Shown: positions 33,202-40,982 of the stretch, in pieces
Numbering within the stretch: position 1 is the first letter of the stretch
How the letters are laid out: every line of letters begins with the position of its first letter
Source of the DNA: Pseudomonadota bacterium
GTDB lineage: Bacteria > Pseudomonadota > Gammaproteobacteria > Xanthomonadales > Xanthomonadaceae
Direction: 5' to 3'
NCBI GenBank assembly: GCA_018241125.1
Contig: JAFEEL010000052.1
Coordinates: 50,443-114,442, forward strand
DNA length: 64,000 nt
Position numbers and translations under genes: made by a program
Notes under the pieces: generated by a model
Database searches by the model: none
The model's input: only the letters and a program-made list of their open reading frames with translations
Told to the model about the DNA's origin: nothing

Positions 33202-35670
33202 TCACGCCGCCTTGTCTACCGAGGTCGCGCGCGCGGCTTGCGTGCCCGTAGCCAGCGCGGCCGGATCGAAATCGTCCACGCTGATCGCATCGAGCGTGAT
33301 CGCGCGCAGCTCTTCGAGCTGGCGGCGTTCTTCCGGCGTGATCCAGCCCTGCTGCACGCCCAGATCGAGCTGCGCGGGAAGGTCCAGTGCGATGGCATCG
33401 CTGGCCTTGAGCGCCTTTGCGAACTTGCGCTCGATCGGTTCGGCGAGGATGACCTTTTCCAGATAGCTGTCGATGCGCCCGGCGGGATTGTTCGCGGTGG
33501 GCGTGAGGAACAGGCCGGCGGCCAGGCGGTCGCGGGCGTCGCCCGGCGACATCAGCAGCGCGGCGGCGCGGTGACCGAGGCGGTCGGATGGCTCCTGCGC
33601 ACGCCGTCCCCACGGGAACACCAGCAGCCACAGCAACCAGCCCACCGGGCGGATCGGAAAGTTGCGCAGCGCCCCGGAGAACGCCCCTTCGATGCGGTGC
33701 ACGGCATCGTGGAACGCCCACGCCAGCAGCGGGCGGTCGGATGTCGGCGCACCCTCGTCGTGGTAGCGCTTGAGCATGCTGCTGGCGATGTACAACTGGC
33801 TGAGCACGTCGCCCAGTCGCGCGGAAAGTTTTTCCCTGAACTTGAGCTTGCCGCCCAGCAGCAGCATCGCGGTGTCGGCCATCAATGCCAGCGCCGCCGA
33901 ATAGCGGTCGAGTTTGCGGAAAAAGCGCCGCGTATACGCGTCGCCGGGTGCGCTGCCGATCCGCGCGGCAGTCAGCCCGAACCACGCCGCACGCACCGCG
34001 TTGGAGATCGCGAAACCGATGTGGCTGAACAGGGCGTGGTCGAACTGGCGCAATCGCTGCTGCGGGTCGGATGCTCCCGCGGCCTTCATCTCCTTGAGCA
34101 CCCACGGATGGCACAAGATCGCGCCCTGGCCGAAGATCATCAGGCTGCGGGTCATGATGTTGGCGCCCTCGACGGTGATCGAGATCGGCGCCTGCTGCCA
34201 GTTGCGACCCATGAAGTTGCGCGGCCCGAGGATGATGCCCTTGCCGCCCAGAACGTCCATCGCGTCCTGGATCACCTCGCGCGCGGTGGTGGTGCAGTGG
34301 TATTTGGCGATGGTCGATGGCACTGCCGGATTTTCGCCGCGCGCCACTGCCGCAGCGGTAGCCTGCGCCAACGCGCTCACCGCGTAAGCCTTGCCGGCCA
34401 TGCGCGCCAACGCCTCCTCCACGCCCTCGAAGCGGCCGATGGACAGGCCGAACTGCTTGCGGATGCGCGCATACGCGCCGACCGCCACCGCGGCCATTTT
34501 CGAGCCACCGCTGGCGGTGGAGGGCAGGGTGATCGAACGACCGATGGACAGCACTTCGACCAGCATCTGCCAGCCCTTGCCGGCGTATTCCTCGCCACCG
34601 ATCAGCGCCGACAGCGGCACGAATACATCCTTGCCGCGCACCGGCCCGTTCATGAAGGCGGCGTTGAGCGGGAAGTGACGACGATCGGCCTCCACGCCCG
34701 GCGTGTCGCGCGGGATCAGCGCCAGGCTGATGCCCAGATCTTTTTTCTCGCCGAGCAATCCATCCGGGTCGTACAGGCGAAACGCCAATCCGATCAACGT
34801 GGCCACCGGGGCCAGAGTGATGTAGCGCTTGTCGAAGGTCAGGCGGATGCCGACCACGTGCGCGCCGTTCCACTCGTGCGAGCAGACGATGCCGTAATCG
34901 GGGATCGAGGTGGCATCGGAACCGGCGAACGGCCCGGTCAATCCGAAGCAGGGGATTTCGCGACCATCGGCCAGCCGCGGCAGGTAGTAGTCCTTTTGTT
35001 CCGGCGAGCCGTAGTGCATCAACAACTCGCCGGGGCCCAGCGAGTTGGGCACGCCCACGGTGGAGGCCAGCGTGGTGGAGATCGAGGCCAGTTTCTGGAT
35101 CACCCGGTGGTGCGCCAGCGCGGAAAATCCCAACCCGCCGTACTCGCGCGGGATGATCATGCCGAAGAACTTGTGGCGCTTGATGAACTCCCACGCCGTC
35201 GGCGACAGGTCGGCGCGCACATGGATGGTTTCCCACTCGTCGGCCAGCTTGCACAACTCCTCGCACGGCCCGTCGAGGAAGGCTTGTTCTTCCGCGGTGA
35301 GCGTGGGCTTGGGCTGGCCGAGCAGAAGCTTCCACTTCGGCTTGCCAGAGAACAGCTCGCCTTCGAAGCCGACCGTGCCCGCTTCCAGCGCGGTGCGTTC
35401 GGTGTCGGTCAGCGGCGGCAGGATGCGCGTGTAGAACGCCAGCAGGGGGCGCGAGATCCACATCCGCCGCAGCGGCGCGATCAGCAGCGGCAGCGCGACC
35501 AGTGCGAACACCGCACCGACCACGATGCTGGCGATGTGGCTGGCGCCCAGCCACGCGCCGGCGATCAGCGCCAGCGCCGTCAGCGGCACGTACACGAACA
35601 ATCGCAGCCGGTGGTACGCCGCCAGCGCGCTGGCCACGAGCAGGATCAGGATCGGTGCGGCGATGCCCAT
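33202..35670 (-). CDS. fadE: Acyl-CoA dehydrogenase FadE (membrane-anchored, fatty acid beta-oxidation)
   Basis: FadE catalyses the first oxidation of acyl-CoA to trans-2-enoyl-CoA. The 822-residue protein, the usual FadE length, has two N-terminal membrane segments (MGIAAPILILLVASALAAYH and about 27-75). The acyl-CoA dehydrogenase core follows with FGMIIPREYGGLGFSALAHH, CFGLTGPFAGSDATSIPDYG and RNFMGRNWQQAPISITVEGA. The long C-terminal FadE extension ends in the SVDDF region. Start at 35670 was chosen over 35787 because it begins directly with the hydrophobic anchor. A perfect 11-bp-arm palindrome at 35714-35740 lies 44 bp upstream. It transcribes toward the two unknown genes at 30.5-33.0 kb. 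Confidence 0.95.
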   Translation of the reverse strand: MGIAAPILILLVASALAAYHRLRLFVYVPLTALALIAGAWLGASHIASIVVGAVFALVALPLLIAPLRRMWISRPLLAFYTRILPPLTDTERTALEAGTVGFEGELFSGKPKWKLLLGQPKPTLTAEEQAFLDGPCEELCKLADEWETIHVRADLSPTAWEFIKRHKFFGMIIPREYGGLGFSALAHHRVIQKLASISTTLASTVGVPNSLGPGELLMHYGSPEQKDYYLPRLADGREIPCFGLTGPFAGSDATSIPDYGIVCSHEWNGAHVVGIRLTFDKRYITLAPVATLIGLAFRLYDPDGLLGEKKDLGISLALIPRDTPGVEADRRHFPLNAAFMNGPVRGKDVFVPLSALIGGEEYAGKGWQMLVEVLSIGRSITLPSTASGGSKMAAVAVGAYARIRKQFGLSIGRFEGVEEALARMAGKAYAVSALAQATAAAVARGENPAVPSTIAKYHCTTTAREVIQDAMDVLGGKGIILGPRNFMGRNWQQAPISITVEGANIMTRSLMIFGQGAILCHPWVLKEMKAAGASDPQQRLRQFDHALFSHIGFAISNAVRAAWFGLTAARIGSAPGDAYTRRFFRKLDRYSAALALMADTAMLLLGGKLKFREKLSARLGDVLSQLYIASSMLKRYHDEGAPTSDRPLLAWAFHDAVHRIEGAFSGALRNFPIRPVGWLLWLLVFPWGRRAQEPSDRLGHRAAALLMSPGDARDRLAAGLFLTPTANNPAGRIDSYLEKVILAEPIERKFAKALKASDAIALDLPAQLDLGVQQGWITPEERRQLEELRAITLDAISVDDFDPAALATGTQAARATSVDKAA

Positions 35671-35713
35671 GGACGAACTCCGTGACGCCATCGGAAGGCT
35701 GCGGGAACCATCC

Positions 35714-35740
35714 ACACCGGCGATAGCAGATCGCCGGTGT
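35714..35740. promoter_or_regulatory. Perfect palindrome upstream of fadE (operator or leader hairpin)
   Basis: ACACCGGCGAT (35714-35724), a 5-nt centre, and ATCGCCGGTGT (35730-35740) form a perfect inverted repeat 44 bp before the fadE start. It has no U-tract and is unlike the REP units nearby. It fits a dimeric repressor site or a leader hairpin of fadE. Confidence 0.5.
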
Positions 35741-35823
35741 ACGGTCGCCGCATGCGCTGGCCAAGTCGCGGCCATGCGCAGGGGCATGGTGGGCGCATCG
35801 GGCTAGTGCAAATGCTCGGAAGC

Positions 35824-35900
35824 GGGAGACGGGAGACGGGAGACGGGAGACGGGAGACGGGAGACGGGAAGCGGGAAGCGGGAAGCGGGAAGCGGGAAGC
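35824..35900. repeat. Heptamer tandem array: GGGAGAC x6 then GGGAAGC x5
   Basis: Eleven 7-bp units in register: six GGGAGAC followed by five GGGAAGC, exact within each block. The array lies about 150 bp upstream of fadE on the outer side. The sharp block structure suggests recent slippage, so the copy number may vary between strains. Confidence 0.9.
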
Positions 35901-35931
35901 GGCTGCCGGGAGATCGCATTTTGTGGGAGCG

Positions 35932-36052
35932 GCTTCCAGCCGCGACAGCGAACAGCATCGGGCCTGGAAGGCCCTCCCACAGGGAGATGCGATGTGGGAG
36001 CGGCTTCCAGCCGCGATCAGAATTCGATCGGGCTGAGGACGGCCCTCCCACC
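35932..36052. repeat. Two tandem copies of a TGTGGGAGCGGCTTCCAGCC-type palindromic repeat
   Basis: Copy 1 (35932-35981) and copy 2 (35993-36052) both open with TGTGGGAGCGGCTTCCAGCC and close with GGCCCTCCCAC, making long imperfect hairpins. The type is common between genes in Pseudomonas and Xanthomonadales. No coding potential is supported. Confidence 0.8.
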
Positions 36053-36056
36053 GGTG

Positions 36057-36139
36057 GTAGGGTGGGTCGATCCCGGATCGACCCATCGCGTAGTGGAGAT
36101 TGGCTGCGATGGGTCTCGCGTGCGCTCGACCCATCCTAC
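36057..36139. repeat. Pair of convergent GTAG-headed REP elements (BIME-like)
   Basis: The forward unit starts GTAG at 36057 and folds through GGGTCGATCC/GGATCGACCC. The inverted unit ends CTAC at 36136-36139 and folds through GATGGGTC/GACCCATC. A GTAG head plus hairpin is the layout of REPs mobilised by RAYT transposases in Stenotrophomonas and relatives. Confidence 0.7.
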
Positions 36140-36215
36140 GGGACTGCGGCGATGAATAGCAGATCCATCACGTTGCTCTGGATGACAGGGCTTCGGAAGC
36201 CGGTACCGTGTTCCC

Positions 36216-36430
36216 GGCTCACGGCTATCGGCTCACCGCTCACGGCTCACGACTCACCGCTCACGGCTCACGGCTCACGGCTCACGGCTATCGGCTCACC
36301 CCTCACGGCTCACGGCTCACGCCTCACGGCTCACGGCTATCGGCTCACGGCTCACGGCTCACCGCTCACGGCTCACGGCTCACCGCTCACCGCTCACATC
36401 TATCGGCTCCCGTCTATCGGCTCCCGTCTG
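36216..36430. repeat. Degenerate heptamer array of GGCTCAC units (~30 copies)
   Basis: About thirty 7-bp units with consensus GGCTCAC and variants GGCTATC, CGCTCAC and CCCTCAC keep register for roughly 215 bp. The array ends about 30 bp before the ATG of a TetR gene, just upstream of a TACACT -10-like box. It is not CRISPR: there are no spacers. Confidence 0.85.
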
Positions 36431-36461
36431 GGCATGGCAGCCCGTCGGCTACACTGCGCCG

Positions 36462-37061
36462 ATGACCGAAGCCGCCGCCCGCGCCGCCCGCGCCGCCCGC
36501 ACCGCCCGCACCGCCCGCCTGAGCGCATCCGACTGGGCGCAGGGCGCGCTCGACTTGCTCGCCGAGCAGGGCTTGGCGGCGGTGGCCGTGGAGCCGCTGG
36601 CGCGCCGGCTGGGCGTGACCAAGGGCAGTTTCTACTGGCATTTCAAGTCACGTGACGCCTTGCTGTCGGCCGCGCTGGAACGCTGGGCCGCGGTCGAGCA
36701 GGAAACCGTGTTCGGCCAGCTCGAAGCCATCCCCGATGCGCGCGAGCGCCTGCGCGCGCTGTTCGGGCTGGTCGCGCGCGAAGTGCAATCGCACGTCATC
36801 TATTCCGAACTGCTCAAGGCGCTCGACCACCCGCTGGTGCAGCCGGTGATGGCGCGGGTCTCCAAGCGCCGGCTGGATTATTTGATCGCGTCGTTCCGGC
36901 AAGCTGGCCTGCCGCGTGCACAGGCACAGCACCGCGCCCGCTTGGCCTACGCGGCGTACGTGGGCTTCCTGCAACTGTCCTTGCAACTGCTGCAACCGCG
37001 CCTGCACCACGACGAGTTCGAGGCGTATGTCGAGCACGTGATGCAGACGCTGATCCCATGA
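36462..37061 (+). CDS. TetR-family transcriptional regulator
   Basis: The 199-residue regulator has an unusual N-terminus of Ala/Arg/Thr repeats (AARAARAARTARTARL, from 9-bp repeats). The helix-turn-helix follows (ALDLLAEQGLAAVAVEPLAR, then RLGVTKGSFYWHFKSRDALL) and a C-terminal domain without recognised ligand motifs. It lies 133 bp before pckG on the same strand and downstream of the GGCTCAC array. Targets are unknown. A TACACT box 20 bp upstream is a -10 candidate. Confidence 0.85.
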   Translation: MTEAAARAARAARTARTARLSASDWAQGALDLLAEQGLAAVAVEPLARRLGVTKGSFYWHFKSRDALLSAALERWAAVEQETVFGQLEAIPDARERLRALFGLVAREVQSHVIYSELLKALDHPLVQPVMARVSKRRLDYLIASFRQAGLPRAQAQHRARLAYAAYVGFLQLSLQLLQPRLHHDEFEAYVEHVMQTLIP

Positions 37062-37194
37062 GCCTGCCGGGCCCATCGCAAGTCATTGATTTGTAGGGAT
37101 AGCCTCGCGGCGCTATACTTTTCCGGTTATATCGCACGCCTGCTGCGATGCCACTTTCCTCACTGCCGCCGGCACCGCCGGAAATCCCGATCGC

Positions 37195-38958
37195 ATGTCC
37201 AGCCAACTCGAAGCGCTCAACCGATGGGTCGATGAAGTCGCCCGCCTCACCCAGCCCGATCGCATCGTCTGGTGCGATGGATCGGATGCCGAAGCCCGCC
37301 AGCTCAATGACCTGATGGTCGCGCGCGGCGACCTCATTCCGCTCAACGCCAACACCCACCCGAACTGCTTCCTGCACCGCTCCAGCAAGTCCGACGTGGC
37401 GCGCGTCGAGCATCTGACGCTGGTGTGCACGCCCGAGCGCGAGGACGCCGGCCCGAACAACCACTGGATGGCGCCCGCCGAAGCGCACGCCAAGATGGAC
37501 GCCCTGTTCGCCGGCTGCATGAAAGGCCGCACGATGTATGTGATCCCGTATTGCATGGGCCCGATCGATTCGCCGATCAGCCGATGCGGCGTGGAGATCA
37601 CCGACAGCCCTTACGTGGTGGCCAACATGCGCATCATGACGCGCATGGGCAGCGCCGCCCTGGCGCGGATCGAGCGCGAAGGCGCCCAGGGCAAGCCGTT
37701 CGTGAAGGGCCTGCATTCGATCGGCGAGCTCGACCCCGAGCGCCGCTTCATCATGCATTTCCCCGAGGAACTCACCATCAAGTCGTTCGGCTCGGGCTAC
37801 GGCGGCAACGCCCTGCTCGGCAAGAAGTGCCACGCGCTGCGCATCGCCAGCTATCAGGCGCGCCGCGAAGGCTGGCTGGCCGAGCACATGCTGATCGTGG
37901 GCATCGAAAACCCCAAGGGCGAAACGAAGTACGTCGCCGCCGCGTTCCCCTCGGCCTGCGGCAAGACCAATCTGGCCATGCTGATTCCACCGGAAGGCTA
38001 TCGCAAGGCCGGCTGGAAAGTGTGGACGGTCGGCGACGACATCTGCTGGATGACACCCGGTGCCGATGGCCGGCTGTGGGCGATCAACCCGGAAGCCGGG
38101 TTCTTTGGCGTCGCCCCGGGCACCTCGCAGAAAACCAATCCGAACGCGCTGGCGATGCTTGGCCACGACACCATCTTCACCAATGTGGCGGTTACCGCCG
38201 ACAACAACCCGTGGTGGGAAGGCCTGCCCGATGGCACGCCGGTCAAGGATTGGCAGGGTCGCGATTATCAGCCCGGCAACGGCCCGGCCGCGCACCCGAA
38301 CTCGCGCTTCACCGTCGCTGCCAAACAGTGCGCGAGTTTTTCACCGCACGCCGAAGATGCCAAGGGCGTGCCGATCAGCGCAATCGTGTTCGGTGGTCGT
38401 CGCGAATCGCTGGTGCCGCTGGTGTTTCAGGCGCGCGACTGGACGCACGGCGTGCTCATCGGCGCGGCGATGGCCTCGGAAACCACCGCCGCTGCCACCG
38501 GCGCGGTCGGCGTGGTGCGCCGCGACCCGATGGCGATGAAGCCGTTCTGTGGCTACAACTACGGCGATTACTTCGCGCACTGGCTGTCGTTCGACCAGCC
38601 CGGCGCCAAGCTGCCGCAGGTCTTCCACGTCAACTGGTTCCGCAAGGGCAGCGATGGCAAGTTCCTGTGGCCGGGCTTCGGCGACAACCTGCGCGTGCTC
38701 GAGTGGATCCTCAAGCGCGTGGAAGGCAGCACCGCGGCGCACGACACCGCCATCGGCCACCTGCCGCACGCCGCGGATCTGGACGTCGCCGGACTCGGCC
38801 TCGACCCCCACCACGTCTCCGAACTGCTGCACGTCGACGCCGAGGGCTGGAAGCGCGAAATCGGCGAGATCGGCGCCTACCTCGACAGCTACGGTGAGCG
38901 CGCACCCGCGGCGCTGCATCGCGAGCGGGAGAGGATCGCCGAGGCGCTCAAAGACTGA
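37195..38958 (+). CDS. pckG: Phosphoenolpyruvate carboxykinase (GTP)
   Basis: PckG converts oxaloacetate to phosphoenolpyruvate with GTP at the head of gluconeogenesis. The 587-residue protein has the GTP-type motifs: FPSACGKTNLAML (kinase loop, ~250, with the reactive Cys), VGDDICWMTPGADGRLWAIN (metal-binding Asp), NPEAGFFGVAPGTS, and the guanine-specific region FGGRRESLVPLVFQ. Length matches the family (~600). The leader (37062-37194) contains TATACTT and TTATAT boxes suitable for a -10. No strong Shine-Dalgarno is visible before 37195. Confidence 0.96.
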   Translation: MSSQLEALNRWVDEVARLTQPDRIVWCDGSDAEARQLNDLMVARGDLIPLNANTHPNCFLHRSSKSDVARVEHLTLVCTPEREDAGPNNHWMAPAEAHAKMDALFAGCMKGRTMYVIPYCMGPIDSPISRCGVEITDSPYVVANMRIMTRMGSAALARIEREGAQGKPFVKGLHSIGELDPERRFIMHFPEELTIKSFGSGYGGNALLGKKCHALRIASYQARREGWLAEHMLIVGIENPKGETKYVAAAFPSACGKTNLAMLIPPEGYRKAGWKVWTVGDDICWMTPGADGRLWAINPEAGFFGVAPGTSQKTNPNALAMLGHDTIFTNVAVTADNNPWWEGLPDGTPVKDWQGRDYQPGNGPAAHPNSRFTVAAKQCASFSPHAEDAKGVPISAIVFGGRRESLVPLVFQARDWTHGVLIGAAMASETTAAATGAVGVVRRDPMAMKPFCGYNYGDYFAHWLSFDQPGAKLPQVFHVNWFRKGSDGKFLWPGFGDNLRVLEWILKRVEGSTAAHDTAIGHLPHAADLDVAGLGLDPHHVSELLHVDAEGWKREIGEIGAYLDSYGERAPAALHRERERIAEALKD

Positions 38959-39034
38959 GCGCAGAATCGTCGCGCGCCCGGAGCGCATCCGGGCGCGGGA
39001 TGGGAGTCAGACGCGCAAATCCGGCGAGCGAAGC

Positions 39035-39126
39035 AAAGGCGCAAATCAAAAGGCGCAAATCAAAGGCGCAAGTCAAAGGCGCAAGTCAAAGGCGCAAGTC
39101 AAAGGCGCAAGTCAAAGGCGCAAGTC
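39035..39126. repeat. 13-bp tandem array (AAAGGCGCAA[A/G]TC, seven units) running into a gene end
   Basis: Units: AAAGGCGCAAATC once, a 14-bp variant once, then five exact AAAGGCGCAAGTC. The array starts in the pckG-sulfotransferase gap and covers the stop codon (39112-39114) and last codons of the minus-strand sulfotransferase gene. Confidence 0.92.
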
Positions 39127-40818
39127 GGCCGTCGCCTCGCGCGCGTCGTGTGCGACGATGGCCTCCAGACGCGGCAGGATGGGCGCAAGCGCGAACTCGT
39201 AGTTGCGCCAATGCCCGATGCCTCTAGAGTTCAGCGGGGCTTCGACTTGGTACTGGCTGGCCGTGCGGATATGGCCCTTGCGTCCAGTGTGCTCAAGCAC
39301 CCCCGCATCCCACTCCAGCCCGATGGCTTGCACCAGCCGACGCAGTACCGGCTCGGGATCGGCGATCAGGTTTTCATACCTCAACTCAGTCAGTCGCTCG
39401 CCGATCGTGGCGCGCCAGTGTCGCATCATCCGTCGGTGCTGTTCGATGCGGTGCGCGATGTGTTCCAGTTCGCGGGTCCAGTTGATCCGCGAAAAATTGG
39501 TGCGCCAACACGAGATCGCCACGTCGCGTGGATCGCGCAGGCAATGAATGATCGTCGCGTTCGGGAAAGCTGCGCTCAACCAGCCGGCGAACACGAAGTT
39601 GTCAGGCAGTTTGTCGATGATGCGTTCGGCATCGGTGCGCAAGGACAGGCGAACCAGACGGTCTTCCATCTGACCGACGTGCCAGTCGGCAGCTTCGCGC
39701 ACGACCGAGTGCGGCATCCGCGCCATCGGCAAGTCGCCGGCGGCCATCATCGCGCGCCGGAAGCTGGCGTCTGCGAACGTTTGCTCGCCGACGCTGGTGA
39801 TCCCGGGGTGTCCGCACAGCATCTGTTGCAGCAGGGTAGTCCCCGAGCGCGGCATGCCGACGATGAAAACGGGTCGGGAATCCGAACTGCCGGCATCACG
39901 CATGCGTTCGAACCAGGCCGGCCGGAACATCTCGATGGTCACGTCGGCTTCGCGCTCGCGCAGGCGCGGGTCGTAATGATCCTGCGGCAGGGCCAGTTCG
40001 CGCTGGATGGCCTTGACGGGTTCGAGGTGCGCGATGGCCCTCGCGAAGTCGCCCGCGCGATCGAAATGGCGAGACAGCACATCGTGCAGGGGTGCCAAGC
40101 GCCGTGGGTCGGTCGTGTGGCGGGTCATTCCTTCAACGTGGGCGAAGGTGTCACCGTCGAGCAGGCCGCCTTCGATCTGCGCTTGTTCCCACAGGGCGGC
40201 GCCATTGTCGGGGTCGAGCACCAAGGCGGTGCGCAAGTGATCAAGCGCGGCATCCCGGTCGCCCCGGTTGGTGGCAAGGCGCGACAATTCGACGTGGGGC
40301 GTAGCGTCATCGGCACGCAGCGCGGCGTAGCAGGTGAAGGCGCCACATGCATCCGCGAGGCGTTCGGCGTTGGTCATGAGGTAGGCGAAGTGCAAGACGA
40401 GATTCGCACACTTGGGGTGCCGTTCGACCAACGGCCGCAGCAGTTCGCCGGCTTTGTCGGGATCGTTTATTCCGGTGACGATCATGTCGAGCATGCCGCC
40501 GGGGTCTGCGAATGCGGAATCCAGCGCGAGGGCGCGATCGAGCAACTCGATGGCTTGCGGCTTGTTGCCCGCAAGCCAAGCAGCGCGCGCCCAGCCCGCA
40601 AGGATCTCGGGATGATCCGGAAGCGCGGTTGCCGCGTCACGGTACCGGATCACCGCCGCGTTGCGTCGCCCCGTCGCCTGCAGGGCGCTGGCGAGGGCGT
40701 GCAGCAGCGCCAGATTCGCCGGTTCGCGTCGATGGGCACGATCCAGATGGGGTAGTGCCTCCTCGAACCGCCCTTGATGGGCGAGGCGCATGCCGGTCGA
40801 GGCGTCTTGTGATGTCAT
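39112..40818 (-). CDS. TPR-sulfotransferase (Sulfotransfer_3 / tyrosylprotein-sulfotransferase-like), copy 1
   Basis: The 568-residue protein has TPR repeats in the first ~220 residues (GMRLAHQGRFEEALPHLDRA; ATGRRNAAVIRYRDAATALP). A PAPS-dependent sulfotransferase domain follows, with the 5'-phosphosulfate loop VFIVGMPRSGTTLLQQML (~315-330) and the 3'-phosphate block IIHCLRDPRDVAISCW. A conserved LTELRYENLIADPEPVLRRL end is present. It should move sulfate from PAPS to a protein or glycan. It lies in tandem with copy 2 and near the TonB-dependent receptor. Its stop codon and last three codons come from the 13-bp array. Start at MTSQDAST; the frame continues upstream without support. Confidence 0.88.
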   Translation of the reverse strand: MTSQDASTGMRLAHQGRFEEALPHLDRAHRREPANLALLHALASALQATGRRNAAVIRYRDAATALPDHPEILAGWARAAWLAGNKPQAIELLDRALALDSAFADPGGMLDMIVTGINDPDKAGELLRPLVERHPKCANLVLHFAYLMTNAERLADACGAFTCYAALRADDATPHVELSRLATNRGDRDAALDHLRTALVLDPDNGAALWEQAQIEGGLLDGDTFAHVEGMTRHTTDPRRLAPLHDVLSRHFDRAGDFARAIAHLEPVKAIQRELALPQDHYDPRLREREADVTIEMFRPAWFERMRDAGSSDSRPVFIVGMPRSGTTLLQQMLCGHPGITSVGEQTFADASFRRAMMAAGDLPMARMPHSVVREAADWHVGQMEDRLVRLSLRTDAERIIDKLPDNFVFAGWLSAAFPNATIIHCLRDPRDVAISCWRTNFSRINWTRELEHIAHRIEQHRRMMRHWRATIGERLTELRYENLIADPEPVLRRLVQAIGLEWDAGVLEHTGRKGHIRTASQYQVEAPLNSRGIGHWRNYEFALAPILPRLEAIVAHDAREATADLRL

Positions 40819-40982
40819 GGTGGTCGCGGGCCGCAGTCGAAGGGTGTGCGAATATGCTACCTGCAACGGCATTTCGACGCCGGTTCCGTTGCCCGCGATC
40901 GCCCTCGCGTCACGGACCGCCGCGATCCATGGTAGCGTCGTCGCGGCGCGGTGCCGGTGATCGACGTGAGAATCGCAATCAG

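Noticed and set aside
31544-35980. 1478-codon open minus-strand frame spanning fadE and the secreted protein
   Set aside because: Only its last third (from 33019) is a real gene with a signal peptide. The rest is a frame shadow of fadE, which has full family motifs in another frame.
36216-36430. Possible CRISPR array
   Set aside because: Units are 7 bp with no spacers and no cas genes nearby; it is a simple tandem repeat.
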